From the NCBI RefSeq assembly GCF_014805685.1, contig NC_060902.1, forward strand, positions 8,213,786 to 8,277,785: a stretch of DNA of 64,000 bases, in the 5' to 3' direction. The stretch is from Silurus meridionalis (taxonomy: Eukaryota; Chordata; Actinopteri; Siluriformes; Siluridae). Positions 12,560-24,557 of the stretch are shown here, piece after piece (the stretch's first letter is position 1; each line of letters starts with the position of its first letter). Under the pieces are notes generated by a model. It had not been told where the DNA came from and did not search any database. It saw nothing but the letters and a program-made list of their open reading frames with translations. The translations under genes were made by a program, and so were the position numbers.

Positions 12560-13614
12560 AAATGGATTTCTCTTCAGCCGAGCGGAAACCATGGGATTGC
12601 CAGATGCGGCCAAAATCATGCGCAATACCAAAGGTGTATTGGGAGTCAATGTAGATTGTGACATCTTTTACTTCAGAAAGGACACATGCACGAGTCAAGG
12701 CGAATAGTTCAGCAGCCTGTCCAGAAGAAAAAGGCAAAGACTAAGCTTCAACAGGGGCATCAGGTAAGGAACAGACAGAGTAACCACACAGAAATTTACC
12801 ATCATATGGCTTCGAACATGAGCCGTCCACAAAAAGTCACTCACCCCTGTCCAAAGGAGTGGAAGAAAAATCTGGGCATATACTAGTGAAGTGAATGACC
12901 ACAGAGCAACAATCATTTGTGGTGTCATGCAGTGTGTCTCTTGTGCATTAATCAAACGAGCAAGTGCATGATCAAAAGTGTTAAAAGAGGAGGTGGCCTT
13001 GATTTCCAAATTACTGGTCGAGCAAAGGATAGTTTCATAGCTTCTCTGAGCTGTCATGTGTTGTGTGTGCAAGTTCTAAAGGACCTGTTTCACCTGATGT
13101 GAAGAGTGCAAGATCATAGGATGAGACAACACAAAATTTTCAGCGTCTTGGACCATCACAGCACAGGCAGCAACCGCACGAAGACACGCAGGTAAACCCT
13201 GAGCCACGGTGTCAAGTGTTTTGGACAGGAATGCACATGGTCCCATGCCCCCCCTATGCTCCTGCGCCAAGTTCTGACCTGTTCACACGCATAAAGGTGA
13301 AAAACCTTATGATAGTTCGGTAGTCCGAGAGCAGGAGCTAAACACAGAGCTGACCGCAAAGCCTCGTAAGCCTCATTCATCTCGGGTGTCCACGTTAGCG
13401 GGTGCTGCAAAGGATCATTGTGTGAGATTGCAGAGCGGAGATGTTTGTCCTGGAAAGAGCAGTCAGGTATCCATGGACGGCAGTAGTTAATCAGTCCAAA
13501 GAAAGCAATGAAAGCATGCTTTTTGGAGGGACACCTTGTGTTAAGAATGACCTGTACACAATCTTTAGAGAGCCATTCGCTGCCTTGAGAGAGTTCGAAC
13601 CCTAGGTATTTCAC
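12560..13614 (-). pseudogene. ERV RT connection and RNase H domains, broken
   Basis: Minus strand: 'MKYLGFELSQGSEWLSKD' at 13,614 is the RT thumb start. 'FFGLINYCRPWIPD' and 'LTWTPEMNEAYEALRSALC' follow as the connection region. The 'GPCAFLSKTLDTVAQG' block (13,230) and the RNase H part (13,070-12,570) include an 'AELFALTRAC' helix and an 'IDSQYTFGIAHDFG' motif, where the usual TDS is IDS. Several frame changes and stops (for example near 13,260 and 13,080) break it. Confidence 0.8.
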
Positions 13615-13845
13615 AGTGGTTCTTTAAAAGTGAAGTTTGGTTTTAGATACCTTGAATCGTTTTTTTGCCAGATGATGCAGGAGGCACAGAGAGGCTTGTT
13701 CACAAAGGTCCTTGGAGACTGCGGATACCAGGAGATCATCTGCATACTATAAGACAACAGAGTCAGAGGAGAGGGTGTAACTAACTCTAAGAAAAGAGTA
13801 AATAAGGTAATCCTTTTGAGCTCCATTTTGTTTGGTCTCTTCCGT
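13615..13845 (-). pseudogene. ERV RT palm with YADD motif, broken
   Basis: The minus strand at about 13,750-13,730 encodes the RT catalytic YADDLL motif, followed by 'AVSKDLCEQASLCLLHHLAK'. A stop lies just before the YADD. The palm's upstream half is missing here; the fingers segment lies across the L2 insertion at 16,683-16,865. Confidence 0.8.
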
Positions 13846-13938
13846 CCCCATATGGTATAGTCCTTTAACTCCGCCCCCATACGGTATAGTCCTTTAACTC
13901 CGCCCCCATATGGTAGAGTCCTTTAACTCCGCCCCCAC
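13846..13938. repeat. Minisatellite, 3 x about 30 bp
   Basis: Three copies of a unit around ggtatagtcctttaactccg followed by cccccata. It sits between ERV pol and an LTR-like stretch. Confidence 0.85.
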
Positions 13939-14420
13939 TAGTTAGTGAGACGCACACATGGAAAAGGAAAGTTATGTCGCTAAAATGCTCTGAAATCGTA
14001 CAAGGTTCTCAAGGAAAGTAAGGGATAATTAAGCACCTAGCTGGAACGGGAACAAGGTACTATGATTGATTTGTTTAATATGTATATGCATTAATATGTG
14101 GTTTAATCTATTTAACTGTGAAGAAGTGTTTTAATGTGTTGTTATCACTTGTCATGTGATACGTCAGTGTCACATGACATTCACATCTGTGACATCATTG
14201 TGTGACATCACAAAAGGGTTTCTTATAAATGGCCATTCGTGTTTAGGTTTGTAAGAGCTGATTGTATTATTTGTTATTTATCTGTTCTGTAGCTCTTACG
14301 GTGTTTCACTAAGAAAAGGTTTTTTACCAAGTAAAGGTAGATTTTGTGTTTCCCAAAGAAAAGGTTGACGGCTTAACACAAAATAAAGGCTTTTTGAAAC
14401 ATCAGTACACTTCACCATTG
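13939..14420 (+). promoter_or_regulatory. Promoter-like, possibly LTR-derived stretch
   Basis: No ORF. It contains the inverted pair tgtcatgtga / tcacatgaca (14,150-14,180), two TGACATCA words (CRE/AP-1-like), a tacgtcag word, and a TATA-like cttataaatgg near 14,221. A pyrimidine-rich region with ttaagt/taaagg words follows. Dense CRE-like words plus a TATA are typical of LTR promoters, and this stretch interrupts the ERV pol gene, so an inserted solo LTR is plausible. Boundaries and TSD were not found. Confidence 0.35.
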
Positions 14421-16680
14421 TTCAATTCAATTCAATTCATTTTTATTTGTATAGCGCTTTTAACAATGAACATTGTCTCAAAGCAGCTTTACACAGATAA
14501 TGTGGTGATTAAGCGTAAATATGTTCTTTGTAAGTATGTTTGTCCCTGATGAGCAACTGTGGCAAGGAAAAACTCCCCGAGATGGCATAAGGAGTAGAAC
14601 GGGTGCTTTGAGGATGGATTGGACTGTTGACATTAACTACAGTCCAATCCATCCTCAAAGCACCCGTTCTACTACGTAATTACATGGAACCACCCAAGGT
14701 GTTGATGAGAGACCGTCCCAAGCTGCACAGAAGTGTAAAGATCCACGGAGGGGAGAGGGGCAGGAACAGTGATCACTGGAGCCTTAGGAGCATGTTTAAC
14801 TCGACCGAGAGAGAGAGAGAGAGAGAGAAGAGGGTGACGGGAAGAGAAGAATATGGATTATTAAGTGTCCCTATTGGTGTATGAAAGTTAATGTCACTGT
14901 GCAGTTTGGACTCCGGCAAGACTCGCTATGGCAGCATAACTAAAAGGGAGAACCAGAAGGTAACACAGACATGAGGGATCTCTGGGATAAGAGACGACCC
15001 ACCACACCACCGTCAACAAACCCGAGTGAAAGTGTGAATGTGAGGGGACGACAGCATACAAATATACCAGTTCACCAAACACTCTATATCCATGCTCCCT
15101 CCAGATCTGAGCCTTTACCTAAGAAAAATCTACTGATAAAAGGCTTGACTAAATAAATACGTTTTCAACCTCGACTTGAACACTGAGACTGTGTCTGAGT
15201 CCCGAACACTGATTGGAAGGTTGTTCCATAACTGTGGGGCTTTATAAGAAAGATCTGCCCCTGCTGTAGTCTTCATTATTTGAGGAACCAACAGATAGCC
15301 AGCAACTTTTGATCTAAGTAGGCGTGGAGGATCATACTGGTACAGAAGTTCACTCAGATACTGTGGTGCGAGACCGTTAAGTGCTTTATGCGTCAGTAGT
15401 AGTATTTTATAATCAATGCGAGATTTAATTGGGAGCCAGTGTAGACTGATTAAAACAGGGGTGATGTGGTCATATTTCCTAGATCTAGTGAGGACTCTTG
15501 CTGCTGCATTCTGAACTAACTGAAGCTTATTTATGCACTTACTCGCACACCCAGACAGTAAAGCGTTACAGTAGTCTAATCTAGAAGTAACAAAAGCATT
15601 AACTAGTTTTTCTGCATCCTGTAACGACATCATATTTCTAATTTTAGCAATATTTCTAAGGTGAAAGAAGGAGATCCTGGTGATATTATTCACGTGAGAC
15701 TCAAAGGAAAGACTCGGGTCAATAATCACACCAAGGTCTTTGACAGCCGTACACGCTGAAACAAACACCATCCAGAGATGCTACGTAATCGGAAAGTTTA
15801 CTTCTAGCTGCATGTGGTCCTAGTAAAAGTACTTCCGTCTTATCTTATCTCAACATTGTTAAGCTGATCTCTCTCATCTGGCTTTGCTGAAATATACAGC
15901 TGTGTGTCATCACCATAGCAATGGAAGCGAATCCCATGTTTATGAATGATTTCACCAAGAGGCAGCATATATAAAGAGAAAAGCAGTGGGCCTAAGACAG
16001 ATCCTTGAGGAACACCAAACTTTACCTCATAGAGTGTGGAGAACTCACCATTTACATCAACAAACTGATAGCGATCAGTCAAATAAGACCTGAGCCAAGA
16101 GAGAGCTGTTCCCTTTATTCCAACAACGTTCTCAAGTCTAGCAAGTAGTATAGTGTGATCAATGGTGTCAAAAGCTGCACTAAGGTCGAGCAAAACAAGT
16201 AAGGAGACAAAACCCTGATCAGAGGCCAATAACAGGTCATTTACCACCTTAACTAGCGCCGTCTCTGTGCTATGATAAGGCCGAAATCCTGACTGATACA
16301 TTTCAAAAATGTTATTCTAAGTAGGTGTGAGCATAACTGCTGTGGTACAACCTTTTCTAAAATTTTGGATATAAAGGGGAGATTTGATATTGGTCTGTAT
16401 TTGGACAACTGACATGGGTCAAGGTCAGGTTTCTTAATAAGGGGGTGGATAACTGCCAGTTTGAAGGATTTAGGTACATAACCAGTGCTAATGGAAGAGT
16501 TTATTATTTTTAAAACAGGTTCAATTACCTCTGGAGTTATCTGTTTAAAGAAACTTGTAGGCAAGGGATCGAGAATGCAGGTTGATTTTGATGAGGAAAT
16601 TAATGAAATTAAGTCATTCTCATGAATAGGAGTGAAGCTTTGTAGTTGATTGTCTGTTATAATTACGCTGCTGTCTACAG
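14421..16680 (-). mobile_element. L2 LINE inserted in ERV pol
   Basis: The minus-strand element runs from the RT region near 16,680 to a 3' tail ending at 14,421 with repeated ttcaa words and the block 'gtctcaaagcagctttacac', which recurs as isolated tails at 41.9 and 63.6 kb. Pieces of RT are in three frames: 16,564-16,253 'KYRPISNLPFISKILEKVV'; 16,301-15,840 with '[16 protein letters not shown]', '[17 protein letters not shown]' and active site 'CYGDDTQLY'; 15,771-15,130 thumb and C-terminal 'RLDYCNALLSGC', ending 'RLKTYLFSQAFYQ'. Frameshifts near 16,300 and 15,800 make it inactive. ERV pol flanks it on both sides. Confidence 0.9.
14593..14673. repeat. Perfect 35-bp inverted repeat in L2 3' UTR
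   Basis: Bases 14,593-14,627 are the exact reverse complement of 14,639-14,673, with an 11-base loop. The arms contain gggtgctttgaggatggatt. One arm is probably the original 3' UTR and the other a local inverted duplication. Confidence 0.9.
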
Positions 16681-16682
16681 GG

Positions 16683-17060
16683 TTACTTGATCACACCCTG
16701 TTGTAACAGAGAGGTCAGGATCTTGTCTATTCCCTGCGACTTTGATTCAGAGAGAGAATACTGTTTGAAAAATACAGGATGCAAATGTTTTAGTTTAGCT
16801 TCATAAGGATGACAATGAACCAAGCCCACATCGTCCTTATGCTCCGCCCATAAAAGAGATGGCAATTCTTCCAGTGATCATTTCTGTAATTTCTGTGTGG
16901 CAGAGATAAAACAGTCATTAATGTTCATGTCAGATAGATATGACAGAGGAGCAGAATCAGGAACTGAAACTGTGAGTTTAGAGCCAGAAAAGGTGAGAGA
17001 AATGTGCAGCCTGCTTAGGAGATCTCGGCCCAAGAGATTAAACGGACAATCAGGCATAAA
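16683..17060 (-). pseudogene. ERV protease end and RT fingers, broken
   Basis: Minus strand: 'CPFNLLGRDLLSRL' is the characteristic end of a retroviral aspartic protease. After a stop and gap comes 'EAKLKHLHPVFFKQYSLSES' and 'LLQQGVIK', the start of RT. It is bounded at 17,060 by the Gypsy LTR and at 16,683 by the L2 element. The protease active-site half is absent. Confidence 0.8.
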
Positions 17061-18624
17061 TGTAGCGCCCCCTGCCCTACTTAGTTGTGTCAAGCCTAAG
17101 CTCTTTAGGGTGGGGCGACGGGTTCAATAACTTGGGGTCTCTCGACCATAGAAATTAAAACACTCTGATACCTAAACTCTGAAATAAACGATAAAGAACC
17201 ATTCGTAAAAGAAACAGTTTTGTATTTATTTCTTTTTTTGCTATATAGAATATATTGAGATATGAATTATAATATATATATTTATAAATTTAAGTAATCA
17301 AGTTGACATATGAATAATAATATATAGGTATTAATAACAAGTCGATAGGTATTATAACAAAAATTACTGTCCAATCCTACTAAATAAACAACGTAAAACG
17401 TTAAAATGTAATAATACACAAAAACACAGGAATGAATATGCACTCAAAGGAAAATCCTTAAACAGTCTTACTGTTCACTATTTCTGTAACAGTGCAACTG
17501 CAATTCTAAATCAACACATCACACCAAAGTACAAATCTCAACATAAAATAGTAGTGGGCCCACTCACACAAGCAAACACTCACTCACACAACCCCCGATG
17601 CAGGCCTGTGTCGTTGCTGGTGTGCGTTGTGGCCTTTGAAAAGTTTAAACTGGCCTCTTCACTCAAATGAGCCAAAACAAAACTAATAACATGTACCTGT
17701 GCTCCGGTGATCACTCACAGTCTAAGCGGAGACCTCACACACGATCCTCTGCGAATAGTGCTACGTTTCCAGCGATCCAAGGCAAACCGAACAGTCTTGA
17801 TGAATGCACGTGTTCTCCACCGGCGCTTTTCACTCGCCCGATCACAACCTGAACTCAAACTGATCTCTCGAAGTGTCCAACTAAAAGTATTAAATAGCGC
17901 AACGCCACTTTAATACGCAAAATGCAGTATATAAGTCCGGTAACGTTACGTAGACGCCCTCCGTATCAACACAACGGGCGGTTTCTACTCAAAGGCAAAA
18001 AAAAAGTCTCACCAACAGTTGATAAGACAAAACCAGTCCGTTAACACATCTCCTGGGTCAACTTTTATGCATAAACAAACAAACAAAACACTTTTACAAA
18101 GAAAACCAAACCAATATAACACGCGTTTAGCGGTTATTTTACTGTTTTTTCCCAGCCCGAGCGATTCTGCTCCCAAACTCTCTCGAACGTGTCTCGTCTC
18201 TCCTTTCTCTCATTTAATTGACTCATTAACCACCAATCATATTACTCTCTAATATGCATGGGTGGGTATAAAATAATAAACATCCAATCACAGAAAAGAT
18301 AAAACTAGGTAGTAACCAGCACGTCTTCCAGGTGCATTTAAACCAAACTTTAGTGAATACCAGGGGTTTCCTAACTCTTTCGCAGCCATTGACGAGTTAA
18401 AGGGATACACACTAATTTTCAGATCACATAAAAAATGTTTATCTCTTTAAACACAACACAGTCTAATGAATAGAATACTTAAACCTGATAATAAAACAAA
18501 CCTCTTTAGACACCAATTATCTGAATAGTGCAGTTATTTAAAATGAGCTTTTAAATAATTATGACTATAGCTTTTAAATGCACATATGTTTAATAAAAGA
18601 AACCTAACTAGTAAGAGGGTTACA
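17061..18624 (-). repeat. Gypsy 3' LTR (1,564 bp)
   Basis: Begins tgtagcgccccctgcc and ends gggttaca on the plus strand. It is nearly identical to 24,695-26,246. Compared with its partner it carries about 15 extra bases near 18,090. Confidence 0.95.
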
Positions 18625-18643
18625 CTCTCCCCCTTCTAACTCC

Positions 18644-19140
18644 TCATGCCCTCATGAGGCAACAAAAAAAATCCTTTATCTGAACTACTGTTCTGACAGC
18701 TGGGGAGGGGTTCGAAAGGACACACCGGACACACTGGGCCATGGGATGGCACCATACGGTGTTGCAGACTTTCTTCTGTACCTTAACAGCATCTTCAATA
18801 TGTACGACCATCCCTCGATGAATAACTGTTAATGGTTTATCTGAGGGCCGGCCTAATTCATCATAGGTCAGTTTAATCAAAGGCTTTATCTCTCTCTGAG
18901 ATTTGCGGCACACTGAAAGTTCTGTCTCATGTTCTGAGACATCATCGGGACCATTGTCTCCCCCTTCTAATTCATGACCCTCTGCCACTTCCATAAGTTG
19001 ATCAGGACATATTCCTGGGTCATCTTCTGTCACACAATCTCTTATCACACACTCGTGGCCTTGATCATTGTCCTGACAGACGGTTTCTTGCTCTACTGTA
19101 AGCTGAGAAGTCGGCGGCCTACTTAGTATGCTGACCGGAT
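18644..19140 (-). CDS. Gypsy pol C-terminal tail, frame-shifted
   Basis: The minus frame starts near 19,140 with ILSRPPTSQLTVEQE and ends LMRA at 18,644. It is acidic at first, then has 'REIKPLIKLTYDELGRPSDK' and 'PLTVIHRGMVVHI', a tail I associate with the C-termini of fish Gypsy Pol proteins. It is in a different frame from 19,119-19,571, so a single-base indel near 19,120-19,135 probably detached it from pol. Confidence 0.6.
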
Positions 19141-22100
19141 CTGGGATCTAGTTGCATAATTTTGTTCGAGTCATCCGACCTAAACAGTCTCACATTGTCT
19201 CCAATGGGTAACAGGTGATCTCTGTGAATAGTCCTCTCACCTCCAATTCCACTTTCAGGCCGTAGTCTGTATACAGGCAAGTCTTTGAACTTCTCTGTGA
19301 CAACATAGGGTAAGGAATTCCATCGGTCTTGGAGCTTGTGCTTTCCAGAGAAGGCAAGGTTTTTGATAAGCACTCTATCTCCTACGGTAAGTATTTGGTG
19401 TTTCACTTTTCGATCATAGAGTCGTTTGTTTCGTTGGTGACTTTTCAGTGCAGTCCCAGATGCTAATTGATAGGCTTTCTGGAGTTCAGACTTCATTTTC
19501 TTAACATACTGCTGGTGTTTAATTCCTCTCTCACCTTCTGTAGGTATGCCAAAACACACATCGATGGGCAATCAAGCCTCTCGTCCGAAAAGCAGGTAAT
19601 AAGGGGAGTAACCGGTCGCCTCGTTCTTTGTACAGTTGTACGCATGTACAAGCAAACTTATATGTTGACTCCACTTACTCTTCTGGGTTGGATCAAGGGT
19701 TCCAAGCATGGAGAGGAGGGTTCTGTTAAAGCGTTCGGGTTGTGGGTCACCTTGTGGATGGTAAGGTGTGGTCCGTGATTTGCGGATTCCTAACATTCCT
19801 AGGAGCTCTCGTATTAGTCGGCTTTCAAAGTCCCTTCCCTGATCAGAGTGAATACGGGAGGGTAAACCATAGTGAACAAAGAACTTCTCTACAAGGACCT
19901 TAGCCACGGTCACTGCTCGCTGGTCTTTGGTTGTGAAGGCTTGAGCGTAGCGGGTGAAGTGATCAGTTATTACAAGCACATTGGAAATGCCCTTGGAGTC
20001 AGGTTCTAGGGACAGGAAGTCAATGCACACTAGATCTAACGGACCATTGCTGGTAATCTGGTTCAAGGGGGCAGACTTTGTAGGGAGGGTCTTCCTAGTA
20101 ATGCAACGACCACAGTTCTTGATGTATTGCTCTATGTCCGTGGTCATTCGTGGCCAATAGAAGCGATCTCTTAGTAGCTCGGTGGTCCGCTCCACTCCAA
20201 GATGACCTGCTTCATCATGTAAGGACTGTATGACTACAAGGTGGTACTTTTTGGGCAGAACAAGCTGTATTTTTTCTTTCCCACACTGGCGTTTACTGCC
20301 TCTGTACAGTAGGTTGTTCTTAATGACCAATTTTGGAAACTGACGCTGTAGAAGTGCAAGGCTTGGGTCTGAACCTTTTACAGAGGTAGGTGCTCTGCCA
20401 CGTTCGATATCTTTTTTTACTACACTAATGATAGGATCTTGTTCTTGTGCCTTCTTTAAGTCTGAATTGGTCAACTGCTCCATCTGTCCCATTTCCAGCT
20501 GAGCAGGATAGGAGTATGCAAGTGGGATGCTATCTGGTGGAACACCTAGTTGGTCTACAAGCCTGGTGGATTCATCATCCCAAGGAAGACTGGCTAACTG
20601 ACATATAGCTTTTACACCAGATTGTGGAATCTCAGTCCATAAGCTAGGAGCATCATCACTGACAGGGTAACGGGATAGCACATCAGCATCAATGTTATGT
20701 TTACCTGGCTTATACTGGAGGCTGAAATTATAAGTAGCTAAAGCTGCTAGCCAGCGGTGACCAGTTGCATTCAGCTTTGCACTCGACAGCACGTAGGTAA
20801 GAGGATTATTGTCTGTCCGCACAACAAACTGGGCACCATACAAATAATCGTGATATTTATCTACGACCGCCCACTTCAATGCCAGGAACTCTAGTTGGTG
20901 GATCAGGTAACGCTGTTCTGAGGAACTCAGCTTTCTGCTCGCAAAAGCCACGGGCCGAAGACCTTCAGGATGTTCTTGATTTAAGACGGCACCCAGACCA
21001 CTCAGACTAGCATTGACATGGAGGACATAAGGCAGGGTCGGATCAGCAAAGGCAAGTACTGGTGCATGCGTTAGACAATGTATGATTTTCTTAAAAGCAT
21101 CTGTGCAGTCTTTGTCCCAACGCTCACCGAACATTTCTCTCTCATTGTAGTATTTCTTTCCTTCCAGCTTGCCTTGTCCTTTTGCAGGTGGATAGCCTTT
21201 CGTGAGCTCAGTTAATGGTCTTACAATGGCAGAGTAACCCTTAATGAAGCGACGATAGAACCCACAGAACCCCAGAAATGATCGCAAGGATTTCAAGTCT
21301 GTAGGTGTCTTCCAGTGAGCTACCGCTGCTACTTTCTCTGGGTCCGGGGCTATACCTGCTGCTGAGACAATGTGCCCCACATACTTCACCTGTGGCTGGC
21401 AAAACTGGCATTTGTCTATAGATACTTTCAGACCAAATTCCTCTAGTCGGTCAAGAACTTTCATCAGTCGCTCCTCATGCTCCTCGAGTGTGCGGCCAAA
21501 TATAACAAGGTCATCAAGGTAGACAATCACTTGCAGGAGGTGCAAATCACCGACCACTCTCTCCATTAGCCTCTGAAAAGTGGCTGGTGCCCCAGTGATC
21601 CCTTGTGGCATGCGTTCGAACTGGTAAAACCCCAGCAGGCAGATGAAGGCAGTCTTTTCTTTGTCTTCTTCAGACATGGCTATCTGATAGTAGCCGCTAC
21701 GTAGATCCAAGACGGAGAACCACTTGCTACCAGACAAACAGTCTAAAGCATCATCGATCCTTGGTGTGGTGTATTGGTCAGGGATAGTGCGGCTGTTCAA
21801 GGTTCGATAATCAATGCACATTCTTATAGCTCCACTCTTTTTCCGAGCTATCATAATGGGAGAGGCATAAGGACTTCTAGACTCTTTGATAACGCCAGCG
21901 GCTAGGAGATCTTTAAGATGGCGTCGTACATCATCAATATCGGCTGGAGCGATACGACGAGATCGTTCTCTGAAAGGTCGGGAATCACTTAGTCTGATCT
22001 GATGATTAACATCTTTTGCTAGACCTACATCCCATTCTTCAAGGGAGAATACGTTACTTTGTTTAGCCAACTTCAACCGTAATCTCTCTTCCCATGCTGC

Positions 22101-23432
22101 AGGTATTGTCGACCCACCAAAGTTAAACAACTCTGGATCGATAGGCTTTGAGTTTTGGACTCCAGGCGTCACTGTAACTGTGTCAGTAGGAAATACATGT
22201 GCAATTATAGTGCCAGCAGGAATGGACAGATCTTTGCTTGTTTCATTGTGGACCAAGACTCTAAAATTATTCACATCTACAGCAGAGGAGTGCAACACCA
22301 CCGGGGGAATGAACAGTCCAGCAGGAAGTGGATCAGCTGATGGAGATTCAATTATGAAGATATCGTCGTTTAGTGGCTTTTTGGACTCCACTTTGCACGT
22401 AGCATAAAGCTCACCCCGGGACGGGACAGTAAAGTTTCCTGGGCCCACCCATTTTACTTTCCCTTCTGGCTGATCAGGATCAGCGGTTTTAAGGCTCTGT
22501 GGTGTATGGCAGAATGAAGGGGTCTGAATTCGTAGAGTGTGGGCAGTATTTGTCACACTTGTGGGCTTGGTAAGCGCTGTTAGTCTCTGGAAGAAACTAG
22601 CATTTGTGCCGATTATTACTGGAAACTGTGGAGGACCTTTGGGGTCTGGGCAGACTAAAGCAAGGATGGATACGGACTCTTCTACACCAGTGAGAGACAC
22701 AGGAAATGAAACATCCACAACAATGTATCCTTTATAGGGATAACTGGACGAGCCAAGTCCCCAAATGGACAACCCAGTAAGAGGATGAATAGGCACATCT
22801 GGTAAGTTTTTGGAATACCATGAGTCAAACACAAGAGTGACCTGAGAACCACTGTCTAAAAGAGCTTCACATGACTGTCCACAAATCTTCACTTTTACTG
22901 TCGAAGTGGGTCCCACCAAACCCTTTGGTAGACCATTTGGCTCATAGGTGTGTATGTGGCTATTTTTTGAAAAGCAGGTACGATCTCCAGAACGGTTATT
23001 GTAGTTTGGATCATTTTTCATTTCTTTAGCCTTCCTTAAAGAGCGAACAAGCTTATTGATCACTTGCGTGGAGTTTTCAAGAGCTTGACATTTCGTAGCA
23101 ATGTGTCCGTCCTCTCCGCACCTATAGTAAAAGTAATCATCCTTGTTCCTGACAGGTTTTTGTCTAAGAGGATCTGGGAAAGGCTGTGGCAAGGATGGTG
23201 TATGACTCATTGGATGACTGTGGCCAACACTCATAACAGCTAGCTGTTGTTGTAACTGCTGGACTTGTTTTTTCAAAGCTTGAACGTCTGATTCATTCTT
23301 TGTCTCGTGCTTGTCTGTGGTATTTGCATATCTTATCTTTGTCTTGGGCGCTACCATCATGGAAGAAGCAGGTAAAGCGGTTGGACATTCCCCTTTCAGC
23401 TGAGCCCTGAGCTCTTGAATTTCTACTTTGAG
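19119..23432 (-). CDS. pol: Gypsy Pol polyprotein (one internal stop)
   Basis: Frame continuous with gag after a UAG at 23,433. Order from the N-terminus: a short coiled-coil ('LKVEIQELRAQL', 'ALKKQVQQLQQQLAVM'); a zinc-knuckle-like RCGEDGHIATKC whose first Cys is Tyr; aspartic protease 'ALLDSGSQVTLVF'; RT with 'PYASPIMIARKKSGAIRMCI', 'FSVLDLRSGYYQI', 'RMPQGITGAPATFQ' and active site 'VYLDDLVIF'; RNase H with 'HVNASLSGLGAVL' (an Asn where Asp is usual) and 'RTDNNPLTYVL'; integrase with HHCC zinc finger (H-x3-H ... C-x2-C in 'CGRCITRK') and DDE core ('CIDFL', 'IHSDQGRDFES', catalytic E in 'QPERFNRTL'). A single TGA at 19,572-19,574, the product of a CGA-to-TGA change in 'FGREA*LPIDV', separates the last 150 codons, which hold the 'VGDRVLIKN' C-terminal domain. 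Confidence 0.92.
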
Positions 23433-24557
23433 CTACCGTACAACTGATGGACTAATTTTTTCTTCTCCCTGCAGGTGTATGGGCTTTGCCGTGGCAGTGA
23501 TCTTACGCCGAGTGGCTTCACTCTCTTCAGCCTCACGGATTTCATTCAGTAAATTCAGGAAAGTAGGTGGTCGCTCTTTTCTCTCCCTTAGCCGCAACTG
23601 CAGGAGCATCATGTCTGATTCAACAGCTCCTCGGATCAACTGTTCTACTCTTGCTCTGTCAACATTGGTCGAAGACAAACCTCCTCTTTGAACAACTTTG
23701 GTCAGAGATTTTTCCATCCGTCTCAAGAAATCAGATAATGATTCTCCAGGAGACTGGCGCAGTAGTCGAAAAGCAAAATACAAGTCTTCTCCAGACTCGG
23801 AGGATCCAAACGTGCTTTCCAGTGCTTCCAGGTACTGCAGAGCACTGGCATCAGGACTAGAAAGACGAACAGCTTTTATAATTTCAAGTGCTGGTCCCTT
23901 TAAACTTTCTACAATTCTCCGACGTTTTTCTTTCTCAGAACAGTCACATTCTGTTATCATTATTCTGGCCTGCTCGATCCAATGTTCCATGGTTTCCTCT
24001 CCTGCAGGGGTGGGAACAGTGCCCGAGAAGGTACGTAAATGACGGTAAGCATTGCTGTCACTTGGTGGTTTCACTGCTTTCTCTAGGATCTCACCCACAG
24101 CACGAATAATTGACTCAGGGGAACTTGTATTGGAACCAAGAGAAGGAAACAGAGCTTGTAAGTCAGTCATAGACTTTCCCTCATCCATGAGAAACTTTGA
24201 CAGCTTATTGGGGAATTCTACAGGGGGGGCAGGTGGTGAGTCACTTTCAGTGGGAACAACGATCTCCCAGGCCTCCTCACCATCACCAAGCAGCAGTTTG
24301 GTAGGACAGCGTGTGGCATCTATGACTTCTCTACACTCACATAACACTAACAGAGTAGTTGAGGTGGGTCCATGCCTGGTATCTCGAACACGCACTCTTC
24401 CAAAAGCTTTTACCCCTTGTGCCACTTCCTCAATTCGTGCCACTTCAGTAGTTGCTGGTACTCCGGTCAGCAGCAGCGCATGACTTGGGTCAATCCCTAC
24501 CTCACTACACCAGCTGGTAAGTTCAGTTTGAAGGAGAGGGTTACTTCTGAAAGCCAT
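23433..24557 (-). CDS. gag: Gypsy Gag, PNMA-like (374 aa)
   Basis: Capsid precursor. The N-terminus (LLQTELTSWCSEVGID, 'ALLLTGVPATTEVARIEEVA', 'KAFGRVRVRD') has the layout of the RNA-recognition-like N-terminal domain of the PNMA (paraneoplastic Ma antigen) family, which is known to derive from a Ty3/Gypsy gag. Residues about 175-350 hold the two-lobed capsid with 'RHLRTFSGTVPTPAGEE', 'IEQARIMITECDCSEKEKRR', 'SLKGPALEIIKAVR' and 'FRLLRQSPGESLSDFLRRME'. The frame ends with UAG, after which the same frame stays open into pol for 1,286 more codons. The start ATG is the first in frame and lies about 120 bp from the PBS. No stops or frameshifts are seen inside it. Confidence 0.88.
   Translation of the reverse strand: MAFRSNPLLQTELTSWCSEVGIDPSHALLLTGVPATTEVARIEEVAQGVKAFGRVRVRDTRHGPTSTTLLVLCECREVIDATRCPTKLLLGDGEEAWEIVVPTESDSPPAPPVEFPNKLSKFLMDEGKSMTDLQALFPSLGSNTSSPESIIRAVGEILEKAVKPPSDSNAYRHLRTFSGTVPTPAGEETMEHWIEQARIMITECDCSEKEKRRRIVESLKGPALEIIKAVRLSSPDASALQYLEALESTFGSSESGEDLYFAFRLLRQSPGESLSDFLRRMEKSLTKVVQRGGLSSTNVDRARVEQLIRGAVESDMMLLQLRLRERKERPPTFLNLLNEIREAEESEATRRKITATAKPIHLQGEEKISPSVVR

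Noticed and set aside
24052..24483. Plus-strand ORF of 143 codons
   Set aside because: Antisense shadow of the Gypsy gag.
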